Of a DNA stretch of 64,000 bases, positions 43,445 through 51,875 are shown piece after piece; the first letter of the stretch is position 1, and every line of letters begins with the position of its first letter. The notes below the pieces were generated by a model that saw only the letters and a list, made by a program, of their open reading frames with translations, did not search any database and was not told the origin of the DNA. Origin of the DNA: Rossellomorea marisflavi (GTDB lineage Bacteria > Bacillota > Bacilli > Bacillales > Bacillaceae_B); assembly GCF_022170785.1 (NCBI RefSeq), contig NZ_CP081870.1:2468001-2532000 (forward strand), in the 5' to 3' direction. Both the position numbers and the translations under genes were made by a program.

Positions 43445-43858
43445 CCCGTAACAGCGTCCTGTAAGCCATGTTTTGTTCCGTTGTACTGCAGGCGACTTGA
43501 CGTCTCGTACTCTGGTGGTAATCATCTATCTACAAAGGCAAGCCTTTGTCCCTCTCTTCGTTCAATTCCTCCAAGAGGATTCCCCTACCAAATTTGGGTT
43601 TCTCACTCGCGGGGTTTACCTCGTTCCACTCCTGCCATTTCTAACAGGACTTCGTCACTGTGGCACTTTCAAGGTATTCACACCATATCCGTGAGGACGT
43701 AGGTGTTTTCCCTGCCGTCAGCCCGTTTGACCGGACTGCCCTAGCTTATGAATTGGCTAGGCACGAACACTACGGGCATCTCAGCGCCGTGTGAGCATGG
43801 ACTTTCCTCTACAGCCTGAGCTGCAGCGATTACCCAAACACCATTAAAGGATCAGCAA
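43445..43858 (-). ncRNA. rnpB: RNase P RNA, B type
   Basis: The catalytic RNA that matures tRNA 5' ends. Conserved cores are seen on the minus strand: GAGGAAAGTCCATGCTCAC, AGTGCCACAGTGACGAAGTC, GTAAACCCC, GAGAAACCCAAATTTG, and ACAAAACATGGCTTACAG near the 3' end. The size and sequence match the Bacillus B-type RNA. Ends are approximate; the 5' end is set by the promoter and the 3' end by the P1 pairing and the terminator. Confidence 0.93.
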
Positions 43859-43864
43859 TTCCTA

Positions 43865-43893
43865 ATTATATAGCATCCCTCTTTACATTACAA
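43865..43893 (-). promoter_or_regulatory. Promoter of rnpB
   Basis: Minus-strand TTGTAA (43888-43893), a 17-base spacer and a perfect TATAAT (43865-43870), just after the gpsB stop. Confidence 0.8.
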
Positions 43894-43902
43894 GGGGGAA
43901 TT

Positions 43903-44217
43903 TCAATCGTACAGTTTATTTCCGAACACATGCTTCTCAAGATTCGAGAGGCGCTTCAAGATATCGAAGTTCGTCGTACCTGATGGCTGTGGGGGTGCAG
44001 CAGAGCGCTGTTGCTTGCCGGCTTCCTCAACCTGCTTCTTCAGACGAAGGTTCTCCTGCTGGAGTTCTTCGATTTCCTGGTGGAAGACTTCATAGTCCTT
44101 GATGACAAGATCGAGGAACTTGTCCACATCTTCGGGTTTATACCCTCGCATGCCGCTTTTAAATTCTTTTTCTAAAATATCCTTTGCAGTCAATTTCACT
44201 TTATCTGAGATCATCAT
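43903..44217 (-). CDS. gpsB: GpsB, cell division and peptidoglycan synthesis coordinator
   Basis: A 104-residue DivIVA-like cytosolic coiled-coil protein that links PBP1 to the septum. The N-terminal membrane/PBP-binding domain ([38 protein letters not shown]), the coiled coil ([20 protein letters not shown]) and the C-terminal helix ([14 protein letters not shown]) are all present. The start is ATG 44217 with AGAGG 5 bases upstream. It is the partner of ponA at 53714, whose cytosolic tail it binds in other bacilli. Confidence 0.95.
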   Translation of the reverse strand: MMISDKVKLTAKDILEKEFKSGMRGYKPEDVDKFLDLVIKDYEVFHQEIEELQQENLRLKKQVEEAGKQQRSAAPPQPSGTTNFDILKRLSNLEKHVFGNKLYD

Positions 44218-44284
44218 ATTCACCTCTGCGTTTATGTTAATCATATTTCCATATTCCCGTTCGTTTGTCAATGGCATTTCTCCG

Positions 44285-44836
44285 CTAACCCCATTGGGCC
44301 TCTTCTACCACCCATTGAAGATCGTCAAACGTGATGGTCTTGAGCATGAAAGATGGATCTTGTTCCTGTTTCCTCTGTGCTTCCTCGTAGAAGTACCTCG
44401 GAGAGCCTTCGCGCTCGGGATCGTAGAGGATGATGCATGACTGGCTTTTATGCAGGAACAGCAGATTCCGATTCTTGAACTGTCCTGGATTCTGGTATGG
44501 GCTTTTGGAGATGGAATCGACAAAATCAGCTTGCGAAAGGATCATCTCATAGTACTCCTTGTTCTGATCATTCCATTTTTCCTCCTGTTGCAGGAAAGGG
44601 GTGAGGATGGCGAGCTTTAAATCCGGATATTCTTCCTGAAGCTCGAATACGACTTCTGCGGCCCATAGCTCCACTCCGAGCTGACCGGAAATGAGGACCC
44701 ATTCCAACCCGGTATCAAGAAGGGAAAACAGTTCTTTCCGGATGGCTAGCTTTATGTACTGTACAGCCTGGTCGTCTTGCTTGAAGATGCCCAGCTCAAA
44801 TGATTTGTATCCTGTGATCGATGCGACCCCGCCCAT
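44285..44836 (-). CDS. ypsA: YpsA, SLOG-family protein (DUF1273)
   Basis: A 183-residue Rossmann-like protein of the SLOG/LOG superfamily: [44 protein letters not shown] and [15 protein letters not shown]. YpsA influences cell division in B. subtilis and its gene neighbours gpsB, as here. The nucleotide-binding Gly and Glu residues of the fold are kept. Confidence 0.92.
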   Translation of the reverse strand: MGGVASITGYKSFELGIFKQDDQAVQYIKLAIRKELFSLLDTGLEWVLISGQLGVELWAAEVVFELQEEYPDLKLAILTPFLQQEEKWNDQNKEYYEMILSQADFVDSISKSPYQNPGQFKNRNLLFLHKSQSCIILYDPEREGSPRYFYEEAQRKQEQDPSFMLKTITFDDLQWVVEEAQWG

Positions 44837-44921
44837 GCTACCGAAGCTCCTTTACTCATAGTCTGTCCTTATTGCTTCCATTGTAGCATACATTTCGATG
44901 AGATGACCTCTTACAACCATT

Positions 44922-44982
44922 GAAAAAAGCACCTGTTCCCGGCCGTCCCCTCTGCTATAGGGAAATGAGCCGATCAGGTGCC
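44922..44982 (-). terminator. Terminator of cotD
   Basis: GCACCTG (44929-44935) pairs with CAGGTGC (44975-44981), with inner CGG/CCG pairing, followed by a six-T run on the minus strand (44923-44928). Confidence 0.78.
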
Positions 44983-44996
44983 TATCGTTCATTCAT

Positions 44997-45284
44997 TTAA
45001 AATCCAAATGGCCGCGGCCGCGGGCCGAATCCAGGGCCGAATCCCGGTCCGCCTGGTCCGCCCATCCCCCCACCGCAGTTGAACTGCTGGTTGGATACAT
45101 TGTCCACCATTGAATTGGTATGAGGGAAGTAGTGTTTGTGCTGATAATTCACATGATTCACCGTTGTGGTATGCACGGGATGGATATGGGGTACCTCCAG
45201 GGTCGTGAAGGTGTGATTCACACAGCACTTCGTCGGGTGCATAACGGCCGGAAGGACTTGGTTTGGTCTTGGTCTACAGTACAT
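44997..45284 (-). CDS. cotD: Spore coat protein CotD-like
   Basis: A 95-residue inner-coat protein, rich in His, Pro, Asn and Gly: MYCRPRPNQVLPAVMHPTKC, then the His-rich middle (VNHVNYQHKHYFPHT) and a Gly/Pro/Phe-rich end. This matches CotD, also between ypsA and yprB in B. subtilis. ATG 45284 has AAAGGAG eleven bases upstream. A CATAGGTTG sequence upstream, with an AC-rich element about 16 bases before it, could be a sigma-K promoter; this is weak. Confidence 0.88.
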   Translation of the reverse strand: MYCRPRPNQVLPAVMHPTKCCVNHTFTTLEVPHIHPVHTTTVNHVNYQHKHYFPHTNSMVDNVSNQQFNCGGGMGGPGGPGFGPGFGPRPRPFGF

Positions 45285-45376
45285 CGTGACATGATCTCCT
45301 TTCATCTCATGGTGTCTACACTAACAACCTATGATGAATCGGAGCCACGGGTACTGATGCATTTACCTATTTTAAA

Positions 45377-45472
45377 TCAGTTGGCACTGTAAAGGGTTCC
45401 AGAGAAATTGGAAAACACGAAAGCCGTCAGTCCAATCACGACAAAAAACAACAAGAGAATAGCTCGGTTCAA
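45377..45472 (-). CDS. Possible small membrane peptide (31 aa) upstream of cotD
   Basis: TTG 45472 has AGGA 9 bases upstream and opens a 31-residue frame with one membrane helix (AILLLFFVVIGLTAFVF) and a short polar tail. A good sigma-A-like promoter lies 34 bases upstream of the start. No homologue is known to me. Confidence 0.45.
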   Translation of the reverse strand: MNRAILLLFFVVIGLTAFVFSNFSGTLYSAN

Positions 45473-45488
45473 TCTTCATCATCCTATC

Positions 45489-45563
45489 CGAAAAATTTCA
45501 TCACAATGTATTATTTTACATCTACATTAGAAAATTCTCAATATTCCCGGATGAAATTTTTCG
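45489..45563 (-). promoter_or_regulatory. Promoter flanked by a 14-base inverted repeat
   Basis: Minus-strand TTGAGA (45536-45541), 17-base spacer, TAAAAT (45513-45518). On either side are perfect inverted arms, CGAAAAATTTCATC (45489-45502) and GATGAAATTTTTCG (45550-45563). The arms are partly self-palindromic (GAAA..TTTC), which suggests a DNA-binding site rather than an RNA hairpin. Confidence 0.5.
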
Positions 45564-45618
45564 AAGCTTTTCACTGGAAATTTTTTTCGTGATGCCAACA
45601 CCCCGTCATCCCTCCCGC

Positions 45619-46842
45619 TCACTGCTTCTCCATTTTCCGGATGAGCCTGTCAATCCGGTGCTGAAGATGGTCGGATTCCCTTCCTTCCCGGACCAAAGGG
45701 ATAGCACGCTCGGCGTATTCCTTCGCACGATCAAGATCTTTGAACCTATGCTCATGGAGCTTGGACAGTTCGATGAAGGCGGCTTTTTGCCATTTTGCCG
45801 GAGCTTCTTCACCGATCCTCCCCCAAAGCTTGGCCGCCTGTTCAAAATCCTTCTCCTTCTTCAATTCGAGTGCGAGAAGATGTAGGGCTTGGTCATTCCC
45901 CTCATCCCCCTCATCCACGATCTTCTGAAAAAGGGTCCTCGCCCTCTCCTTGTTTCCTGTGTACTGAAGCCATCTGCCGACTTCGAAGGATTCGTGCTCA
46001 CCCGGATTCAGGAGAGTGAGAGAGAGGTGGGCATACAAGGTGATGAGGGACAGGATATCGAGTTCATTATGTTCCAGAACCTTGAAGATCCCCTCAGGAT
46101 CCCTCCTCTCCACATAATCAAAGTAGATCATCGGCGCCAAATAGCCAGGGACATCGTCCTTACGATGAAATCCAAGTACCTCCTTCTCGACATTAACGAG
46201 TTTCACAGATCCAAGCCTTTCTTTGAACAGGCGCCTGGAGCCGTGGTAGAGGTCAAAGTGACCGAAGGACGGAAGTTTGGGAACGTGCTCTCTGATCAGG
46301 GTATGACGCGTTTTCACCTGCGGCCAGTCGAATGCTTTCCCGTTATAGGTAACAAGGGTCGTGTAATCGACCTTTGATAGAAAACTATGATAGAGGGGGA
46401 TCTCACTCCCAGGTCGTGGAAGTACATGCTGGGTGACTACGACTTCCGATTCTGTGATGCGTGCATGACCTAAGAGGAAAATCGTATTGCCTGCCCCCCC
46501 GCCCAATCCCGTCGTTTCCGTATCAAAAAAGAACAGATCCTGCGGGGAAAGGCCTCTGGCGGACAAGGGATGCTCCCCTTCAAAATCTTGCCAAGCCCTC
46601 ACTGCCCTTACAGCATCCCTGAAGGAATAGCTTCCGTGGATGTGATCCAGAGGGTATCTCTTTTCCCTTACGATGCAATAGTCCTCATCCAGGACATATG
46701 GTGATGCCCCGATCGCCCCCCATTGATCTGCATGGGGGAGGGCCTCTTCCGGAAGCTCGTTCAGAGGGGCCTTCTCAACCGGTTCAACCTCCTCACGGAT
46801 AATATGCTTTTTCATCCGATTCAGCTTATTCTTGAGTGACAT
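45619..46842 (-). CDS. mrfB: MrfB (YprB), RNase H-like exonuclease
   Basis: A 407-residue protein. Residues about 95-270 form an RNase H-like exonuclease domain (LFFDTETTGLGGGAGNTIFL with the DxE pair, VTYNGKAFDWPQVKTRH, EHNELDILSLITL with the last Asp). The C-terminal part has helical repeats of TPR type (EVGRWLQYTGNKERARTLFQ). In B. subtilis MrfB acts with the helicase MrfA in a UvrABC-independent repair pathway for mitomycin C damage. It follows mrfA by 13 bases. Confidence 0.92.
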   Translation of the reverse strand: MSLKNKLNRMKKHIIREEVEPVEKAPLNELPEEALPHADQWGAIGASPYVLDEDYCIVREKRYPLDHIHGSYSFRDAVRAVRAWQDFEGEHPLSARGLSPQDLFFFDTETTGLGGGAGNTIFLLGHARITESEVVVTQHVLPRPGSEIPLYHSFLSKVDYTTLVTYNGKAFDWPQVKTRHTLIREHVPKLPSFGHFDLYHGSRRLFKERLGSVKLVNVEKEVLGFHRKDDVPGYLAPMIYFDYVERRDPEGIFKVLEHNELDILSLITLYAHLSLTLLNPGEHESFEVGRWLQYTGNKERARTLFQKIVDEGDEGNDQALHLLALELKKEKDFEQAAKLWGRIGEEAPAKWQKAAFIELSKLHEHRFKDLDRAKEYAERAIPLVREGRESDHLQHRIDRLIRKMEKQ

Positions 46843-46855
46843 TCCCTTTCACCTC

Positions 46856-49120
46856 CTATGAGAGGAACAGCTCGAATAATTTCAGCGTATCCTTCTTGGC
46901 CGTTTCCAACGAGTGCTCGGTCCCTATGCAGGATGGGCAGCCTGTTTCACACGGACATCGTTCTACCATGTTTTTCGTTTCCGTTAGTACTTCTTCGACC
47001 TGGTCGTATACTTTTTCACTCAGCCCCACCCCTCCAGGGTAGCGGTCGTAAATAAAGATCGTCGGTCTTTCATTGTGAGCCGCCTTGATCTGGGGGACGA
47101 CGAAGATATCGCTCGGATCGCACATTACATAAAGGGGGACGATGGCTTTCAAGCTTTCCGCCGCCCCGATCAAACCTTCCTCCAGCCGCTCCTGTGACAA
47201 TCCTGTATCGTCCTTGAGTGAAATCCAGCTGGAACTTGTGTGCATTTCTTCTTCGGGAAGATGGATCGGTCCCGATCCGATATTTTCATGTGTATCGAAT
47301 TTTATTTTTTTGAAGATGGTGGCCATGGCGCGCACCATGACATCACCGAATGCCGCTTCCCATGAGCCTGATTCTCTCTCCTTGTCCTGTTCAAGGACAC
47401 TCAGTTCAACGGCAAGATTCGCATCCGTATAGTAATCGACGTCCACTTCGCGAACAAACGCCTTCTTCTCATCCCAGTCCAGGAACTCCACTTGATACTG
47501 TATGCCCTGATGAAGATAGATTGCTTCATCGTGAAGGAGGGTCATAGCCGAGAAACGATCCATCTCCCCGATTACCTTCACCGCCGCCACGTTCGTCTGG
47601 TCGACGATGATGACGTTCTCCTGTGAGGCAGAGCGTAAGCTGATGTTATGGGCAGGGAATGCGTCGTTCATCCAATACCACTTGCTTCCGTTTTTGTGGA
47701 CGACCCTTTCTTCTGCAAGGAATTCCATCATATCCTCGACTTCGAGCCCTCCGAATGTATCATCTTCCTTGAATGGAAGTTCGAAGGCCGCGCATTTGAT
47801 GTGGTCCACCAGGATGATGAGGTTATCAGGATTGATCCTGGCGGTTTCAGGCGTCTGGCCGAAGAAATATTCGGGATGATCGACGATGAACTGATCAAGG
47901 GGGCTCGAGCTTGCAACCATGATCACGAGTGACTCGCCGTGCCGTCTTCCGGCACGCCCCGCCTGCTGCCAAGCGCTTGCGATCGTTCCCGGATACCCCG
48001 TCATGATGCAGACCTGCAACTGTCCGATGTCCACTCCGAGCTCAAGGGCATTGGTGCTGACAACCCCATAGATATCACCTGACCTTAAGCCTTTTTCAAT
48101 CTCTCGCCTCTGAGTGGGTAGATATCCCCCGCGGTAGCCTCGTATCGACTTTGTGCCGAGCTCACCTTTCACAAGCTCCTGAAGATACGTAAGGATGATT
48201 TCCACCCGGACACGGCTCCGTGCGAAAACAATCGTCTGGATCTTATTCTTAAGGAGCTCCCCCGCAAGCCTCCTGACCTCCAACGTCGCACTTCTTCTTA
48301 TATTAAGCGGTTTGTTGACGATGGGAGGATTATAGAACACGAAATGCTTCCTACCCGAAGGAGCCCCATTGTTATCTACAAGGGACATCTCCTCTCCAGT
48401 CAGTCCTTCTGCAAGCTCTTTCGGATTCGCAATCGTTGCGGATGTACAAATGAAGGTCGGGTTTGAACCATAGTACGCACATATCCTTTTTAATCTGCGG
48501 ATCACATTCGCCACATGGGATCCGAACACCCCCCTGTAGATATGGAGTTCATCGATCACCACGTACTTCAGGTTCTCAAAAAGGGACACCCATTTTGTAT
48601 GATGGGGAAGGATGGCGGAATGGAGCATATCAGGATTGGTGATGACGATGTGACCCGCCTTCCTGACTTTTTGACGGATATTTGCCGCCGTGTCTCCGTC
48701 ATAGGTATAACTATTGATGGCAGCACCCGTTTCAGAAATGATCTCGTTCAGCTCACTCTTCTGGTCCTGGGCCAGTGCCTTCGTCGGAAAGATATACAGG
48801 GCCCTTGAATCGGGATTTTCCATGACCGATTGGAGGACGGGAAGATTGTAGCAGAGCGTCTTACCGGATGCTGTTGGTGTTACTGCCGTGAAACTTTGAC
48901 TTGCCTGTGCGTGATCAAATGCCGATCGCTGGTGCGTGTAGAGGTTGCCGATCCCCCGTACTTCAAGTGCATGCCTGATGCGTGGATCGAGGCCCTCTGG
49001 AAAATCCACTGTGTCTGCCTGCTTTTCTTCTATAGTATGCCAATGGCCGATCTGATCGCTGAACCGTTCATCGGTCTTTAATTGTTGAATGAGTTGTTGC
49101 AGATTGCTTTTTCGAAACAT
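46856..49120 (-). CDS. mrfA: MrfA (YprA), DEAD/DEAH-box repair helicase
   Basis: A 754-residue superfamily 2 helicase. Motifs: TPTASGKTLCYNLPVL (Walker A), VVIDELHIYRG (DExH), CTSATIANP (motif III), RAGRRHGE (motif VI) and a C-terminal DUF1998 Zn/Fe-S cluster of four cysteines, CPCETGCPSCIG. It unwinds damaged DNA from the 3' end for MrfB. The start is ATG 49120; an in-frame GTG at 49129 is also close to GGAGG. Confidence 0.93.
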   Translation of the reverse strand: MFRKSNLQQLIQQLKTDERFSDQIGHWHTIEEKQADTVDFPEGLDPRIRHALEVRGIGNLYTHQRSAFDHAQASQSFTAVTPTASGKTLCYNLPVLQSVMENPDSRALYIFPTKALAQDQKSELNEIISETGAAINSYTYDGDTAANIRQKVRKAGHIVITNPDMLHSAILPHHTKWVSLFENLKYVVIDELHIYRGVFGSHVANVIRRLKRICAYYGSNPTFICTSATIANPKELAEGLTGEEMSLVDNNGAPSGRKHFVFYNPPIVNKPLNIRRSATLEVRRLAGELLKNKIQTIVFARSRVRVEIILTYLQELVKGELGTKSIRGYRGGYLPTQRREIEKGLRSGDIYGVVSTNALELGVDIGQLQVCIMTGYPGTIASAWQQAGRAGRRHGESLVIMVASSSPLDQFIVDHPEYFFGQTPETARINPDNLIILVDHIKCAAFELPFKEDDTFGGLEVEDMMEFLAEERVVHKNGSKWYWMNDAFPAHNISLRSASQENVIIVDQTNVAAVKVIGEMDRFSAMTLLHDEAIYLHQGIQYQVEFLDWDEKKAFVREVDVDYYTDANLAVELSVLEQDKERESGSWEAAFGDVMVRAMATIFKKIKFDTHENIGSGPIHLPEEEMHTSSSWISLKDDTGLSQERLEEGLIGAAESLKAIVPLYVMCDPSDIFVVPQIKAAHNERPTIFIYDRYPGGVGLSEKVYDQVEEVLTETKNMVERCPCETGCPSCIGTEHSLETAKKDTLKLFELFLS

Positions 49121-49285
49121 CTTGTTCACCTCACCTCCTATTTTAGCGAATCTATGTTCGAATACAAAGGAAAAAATATGGGGGCATGACTTTCCTTCAC
49201 CAAGAGCATACCCAAAAGTTCATTCACATCGTGTGGGCTTACGTCATACACTGGATGCAAAAGGCATGGCGAAAGGGGAATCACG

Positions 49286-49738
49286 ATGGATAAACAACCA
49301 AAACATCCATTCGGCTTCGGAAATCTTATGAATTCCATGAATCAATTCTTCCACGAAAAGCCGATGAAAGGGATGCTCCAAAGCATTGATGAGTTCTTCT
49401 CCTCCTCCCAGAATCCCTGGGGTTCCTTTCCTGTGGCCCTGGAGGAGCGGGCGGATTGCTTCGTCATCACCGCCGAGGTCCCAGGAATCAAAAAAGAGCA
49501 AATCGAGCTCGACATCTTCCCTGAATATATGACCATCAACATCACCAGAATCGAAGAGTTCACTGAAGACAATCAACCCAATCGCACATTCAGCTATCAA
49601 AAATCCACCTCGCGCAGCAGCAGGAGCATCGCTTTTCCGGGCACGATCGATGAGGTGGGACAACAAGCTTCCTTGGCAGACGGTATCCTCACCATTATCC
49701 TCAAAAAAGACACTGGCAACAGACTCCGGATCGAATGA
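49286..49738 (+). CDS. Hsp20/alpha-crystallin family protein, spore coat type
   Basis: A 150-residue small heat-shock-like protein. The alpha-crystallin domain is at about residues 50-145 (FVITAEVPGIKKEQIELDIF, SIAFPGTIDEVGQQASLADG, ILTIILKK). Short N-terminal aromatic region. Similar proteins sit in spore coats (CotM/CotP). CATACACTG upstream (near 49245) loosely fits a sigma-K -10. ATG 49286 follows AAAGGGG. Confidence 0.85.
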   Translation: MDKQPKHPFGFGNLMNSMNQFFHEKPMKGMLQSIDEFFSSSQNPWGSFPVALEERADCFVITAEVPGIKKEQIELDIFPEYMTINITRIEEFTEDNQPNRTFSYQKSTSRSSRSIAFPGTIDEVGQQASLADGILTIILKKDTGNRLRIE

Positions 49739-49742
49739 CGAA

Positions 49743-49822
49743 AGAGGCTGAAACAACCATGTTTCAGCCATAGTAAAACCCGAAATCAATTGCCCACGAT
49801 CAGGCAAATGATTTCGGGTTTT
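49743..49822. terminator. Tandem hairpins after hsp20
   Basis: GGCTGAAAC/GTTTCAGCC (49746-49769) and AAAACCCGAAATCA/TGATTTCGGGTTTT (49775-49822). The second has good T runs on both strands. Confidence 0.75.
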
Positions 49823-49840
49823 CAAATTGTTTCTGGTCAC

Positions 49841-49910
49841 AGTGCTTCCGGCGGTTGATCGGAGTGCGAGACGTAGACCACTGGTGAGTAGAATCCTGCA
49901 GGCGCGGAAG
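49841..49910. repeat. Degenerate copy of a dispersed Bacillus intergenic repeat
   Basis: The segment beginning CGGCGGTTGATCGGAG and passing through ATCCTGCAGGCGCGG resembles, with many changes, the widespread Bacillus element containing GCGGTTGATTGGAGCG and GACTCCTGCGGG. It fills most of the gap before yppG and has no gene. Confidence 0.4.
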
Positions 49911-49979
49911 GGGTTAACGGCCATCTTGCGCGGAATCACCAATGGTATAATCGCGTCCGTCATGAAATGGTGCCTTTTT

Positions 49980-50426
49980 CTACTTCAAAAATGCCCCGAA
50001 TCCCTTCACCAGGGAAGACACCTGGTTGATCGCCCCCATCATTTGACTGCCGGTATTCATCATTTTATTCAAATCGAATTTGCCATCCTGTGATTTGAAC
50101 GAATTCAGCATGCCACCCATTCCCCCGGAAGAAGGTTTCGCCATGAATTTCGCCTTCGGATAGGGATTGGCATACCCTTGTTGAGAAGCATAGGCCTGAT
50201 ACGGATTGTATTCCTTTGACTGCAGTGGATTATCGAAATACGGATTCGAATAATAGGTTTGTGACGGCATTTGTGAATAAGGCATCATTTGATGGACCGG
50301 TTCTTGAGGGGGAAGCTGTTGCTGAAAGGGATCCATCCCAAGATTCGGAAGACCCCCGTATGGATTCTGCCCATACGCGGGATGCATGAATGGATGAGTT
50401 TGCCTTTGGTGATGGTGTGGATACAT
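49980..50426 (-). CDS. yppG: YppG-like protein
   Basis: A 148-residue low-complexity protein rich in Pro, Tyr, Gln and His (MYPHHHQRQTHPFMHPAYGQ) with a C-terminal segment MLNSFKSQDGKFDLNKMMNT and a final amphipathic stretch (SSLVKGFGAFLK). It matches YppG, possibly spore-related. The start is ATG 50426 with GGGAGG 6 bases upstream. Confidence 0.8.
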   Translation of the reverse strand: MYPHHHQRQTHPFMHPAYGQNPYGGLPNLGMDPFQQQLPPQEPVHQMMPYSQMPSQTYYSNPYFDNPLQSKEYNPYQAYASQQGYANPYPKAKFMAKPSSGGMGGMLNSFKSQDGKFDLNKMMNTGSQMMGAINQVSSLVKGFGAFLK

Positions 50427-50651
50427 ATGAACCCTCCCGTTCGATTTCATCATTTAGTACACCATATGATACTTCAGGCAAGATGGTGAAAACACCCAGG
50501 AGGTCAGATTTTTCGACAATGAATGTCGATAGTTACACTATTCTTACAACTCAAATCCACCGTCTTCCCATGATAGAATTGTGTCAGGAATCCTCTGTGG
50601 CATCACGAGGGGATCGAGCCTGTTGAAAAGACGGTAAAGGGAGGAAACACA

Positions 50652-50822
50652 ATGAGTTTAAATGAATTGATTCAATGCTACAAGACGAGTAAACACGGCG
50701 ATGCAGCCAATCACCTCGACCTTCTGACCATGGCCAAAAAACTTTATATTTCCAATGAAATCACTTTTCAACATTATAAGGAGCTCATCAGAGACCTTGA
50801 GCCGACAATGGACCATCAATAA
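50652..50822 (+). CDS. yppF: YppF-like small protein (56 aa)
   Basis: A 56-residue helical protein beginning MSLNELIQCYKTSKHGDAAN and containing LLTMAKKLYISNEITFQHYK, matching YppF. ATG 50652 has GGGAGGA upstream. The function is unknown. A TGATAGAAT sequence upstream (near 50573) could be an extended -10. Confidence 0.82.
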   Translation: MSLNELIQCYKTSKHGDAANHLDLLTMAKKLYISNEITFQHYKELIRDLEPTMDHQ

Positions 50823-50839
50823 ATAGAACAAACAAAATA

Positions 50840-50875
50840 ATCCGGGGCCCCGCTTGATGGGGTCCCGGATTTTTC
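50840..50875. terminator. Terminator between yppF and yppE
   Basis: ATCCGGGGCCCC (50840-50851) pairs with GGGGTCCCGGAT (50859-50870) with one bulge, then TTTTTC. Confidence 0.8.
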
Positions 50876-50890
50876 AGGTACATCTTCCCT

Positions 50891-51247
50891 TCAATCCTTC
50901 CTCAGTTCATGGAGCTGTGTCCCCAGCACATAGGAAACAGATTGATAATGACTGATGAATCGATTATAGCTTGATTCTGGGAAGAAACAGTGAACCGAAA
51001 GCATTTCGATATTATCATACGTATTGGAGATTTGCGGAAGATGAAGATGTTTCGGCCTGGACGTGGCCACCCATTCTTCAGATAAAGACCTCCACTGATC
51101 GTTCAAGCTTTTGACCTTATCCGCGTAGGGTTTTACATCCCGGTAAAAATCCCCCTTCTCCCCACTTTCCCTTCTTCGTTTGTACTCTTCTATCATGTAA
51201 CCTGCTTCAGTGAGCAGGCTATCCGTTACACCGATCAACTTGTCCAT
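50891..51247 (-). CDS. yppE: YppE, DUF1798 family protein
   Basis: A 118-residue helical-bundle protein (MDKLIGVTDSLLTEAGYMIE at the start, YVLGTQLHELRKD at the end) of the DUF1798/YppE family, unknown function. ATG 51247 has GGGGGA upstream; the track upstream frame overlaps the terminator of the next gene and is rejected. Confidence 0.82.
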   Translation of the reverse strand: MDKLIGVTDSLLTEAGYMIEEYKRRRESGEKGDFYRDVKPYADKVKSLNDQWRSLSEEWVATSRPKHLHLPQISNTYDNIEMLSVHCFFPESSYNRFISHYQSVSYVLGTQLHELRKD

Positions 51248-51269
51248 CCACAAATCCCCCAAGTTCAAA

Positions 51270-51297
51270 ATAAAAAGCAGCCTAAACCACGGCTGCT
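51270..51297 (-). terminator. Terminator upstream of yppE
   Basis: AGCAGCC (51276-51282) pairs with GGCTGCT (51291-51297), with a T run on the minus strand. It ends the transcript of the gene at 51342. Confidence 0.8.
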
Positions 51298-51341
51298 TCA
51301 TTACAGTCATTTTATGATGTCTTCATGGATAATTCAAGCTT

Positions 51342-51551
51342 TTACACTGCAAATGAAGGGGTCGGACGGCGGATGTCCCTGATTCCTTCACATCGATCGA
51401 GCTGGTTTTCAACCTTCTGCACCTCGATGTGGAAACTGTCGACCCTATCCTGCTTCTCGATCCGGATCCGGTCATACAAATTTTGTTCCAACTGATTTAG
51501 ACTTTCCTCGATCTCGGCAAGCTTTAACATGATTTCCTGTTTCTGATGCAT
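51342..51551 (-). CDS. Small coiled-coil protein (69 aa), YppD position
   Basis: Residues 1-55 form a coiled coil (MLKLAEIEESLNQLEQNLYD, EVQKVENQLDRCEG). ATG 51551 (MHQKQEI) has GGGAGG upstream; the longer frame to 51701 crosses the sspM promoter and is rejected. It occupies the place of yppD in B. subtilis, but the match is by position only. Confidence 0.65.
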   Translation of the reverse strand: MHQKQEIMLKLAEIEESLNQLEQNLYDRIRIEKQDRVDSFHIEVQKVENQLDRCEGIRDIRRPTPSFAV

Positions 51552-51679
51552 AATGGGGTCCTCCCAGCATTTTGATTTACTAAGAGTATTCTCCGTTTTG
51601 AAGACATCCCCTTCCCCTCTGACAAAACTAGAAGCGATTCGGCAAAGATAGTGGACAACAGACAAGGCTTCGACATGAT

Positions 51680-51710
51680 TGAATAAAAGGTGATCCCACA
51701 CTTCATACTA
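51680..51710 (+). promoter_or_regulatory. Probable sigma-G/sigma-F promoter of sspM
   Basis: TGAATA (51680-51685), an 18-base spacer and CATACTA (51704-51710) fit the forespore consensus (TGMATA / CATNHTA). It stands 19 bases before the sspM start. Confidence 0.6.
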
Positions 51711-51728
51711 GGGATGGAGGTGGAAAAC

Positions 51729-51827
51729 ATGAAAAAGCAAACAAAAGATCCCAAGCAACAGGAATCCAAGCAAAATGCTGCTAAAGGGAATCCTAAACTT
51801 ACTGGGCCGGACCGCCCTTCCACTTAA
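51729..51827 (+). CDS. sspM: Small acid-soluble spore protein SspM-like (32 aa)
   Basis: A 32-residue basic peptide, starting MKKQTKDPKQQESKQ and ending KLTGPDRPST. The length, Lys/Gln-rich start and GPxRPST ending match minor SASP SspM of B. subtilis. ATG 51729 has GGAGGTGG 7 to 8 bases upstream. Forespore expression is expected and the promoter agrees. Confidence 0.85.
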   Translation: MKKQTKDPKQQESKQNAAKGNPKLTGPDRPST

Positions 51828-51839
51828 TAGAAGAATGAC

Positions 51840-51869
51840 GAAGACCCGCAGGCTGAAGCGCGGGTCTTC
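51840..51869. terminator. Hairpin between sspM and yppC
   Basis: GAAGACCCGC (51840-51849) pairs with GCGGGTCTTC (51860-51869). The T run is weak, so termination would rely on the stem. Confidence 0.65.
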
Positions 51870-51875
51870 GTCTGT

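Noticed and set aside
49244..49963. Minus-strand 239-codon frame
   Set aside because: Antisense to hsp20 and extends across two terminator hairpins and a repeat.
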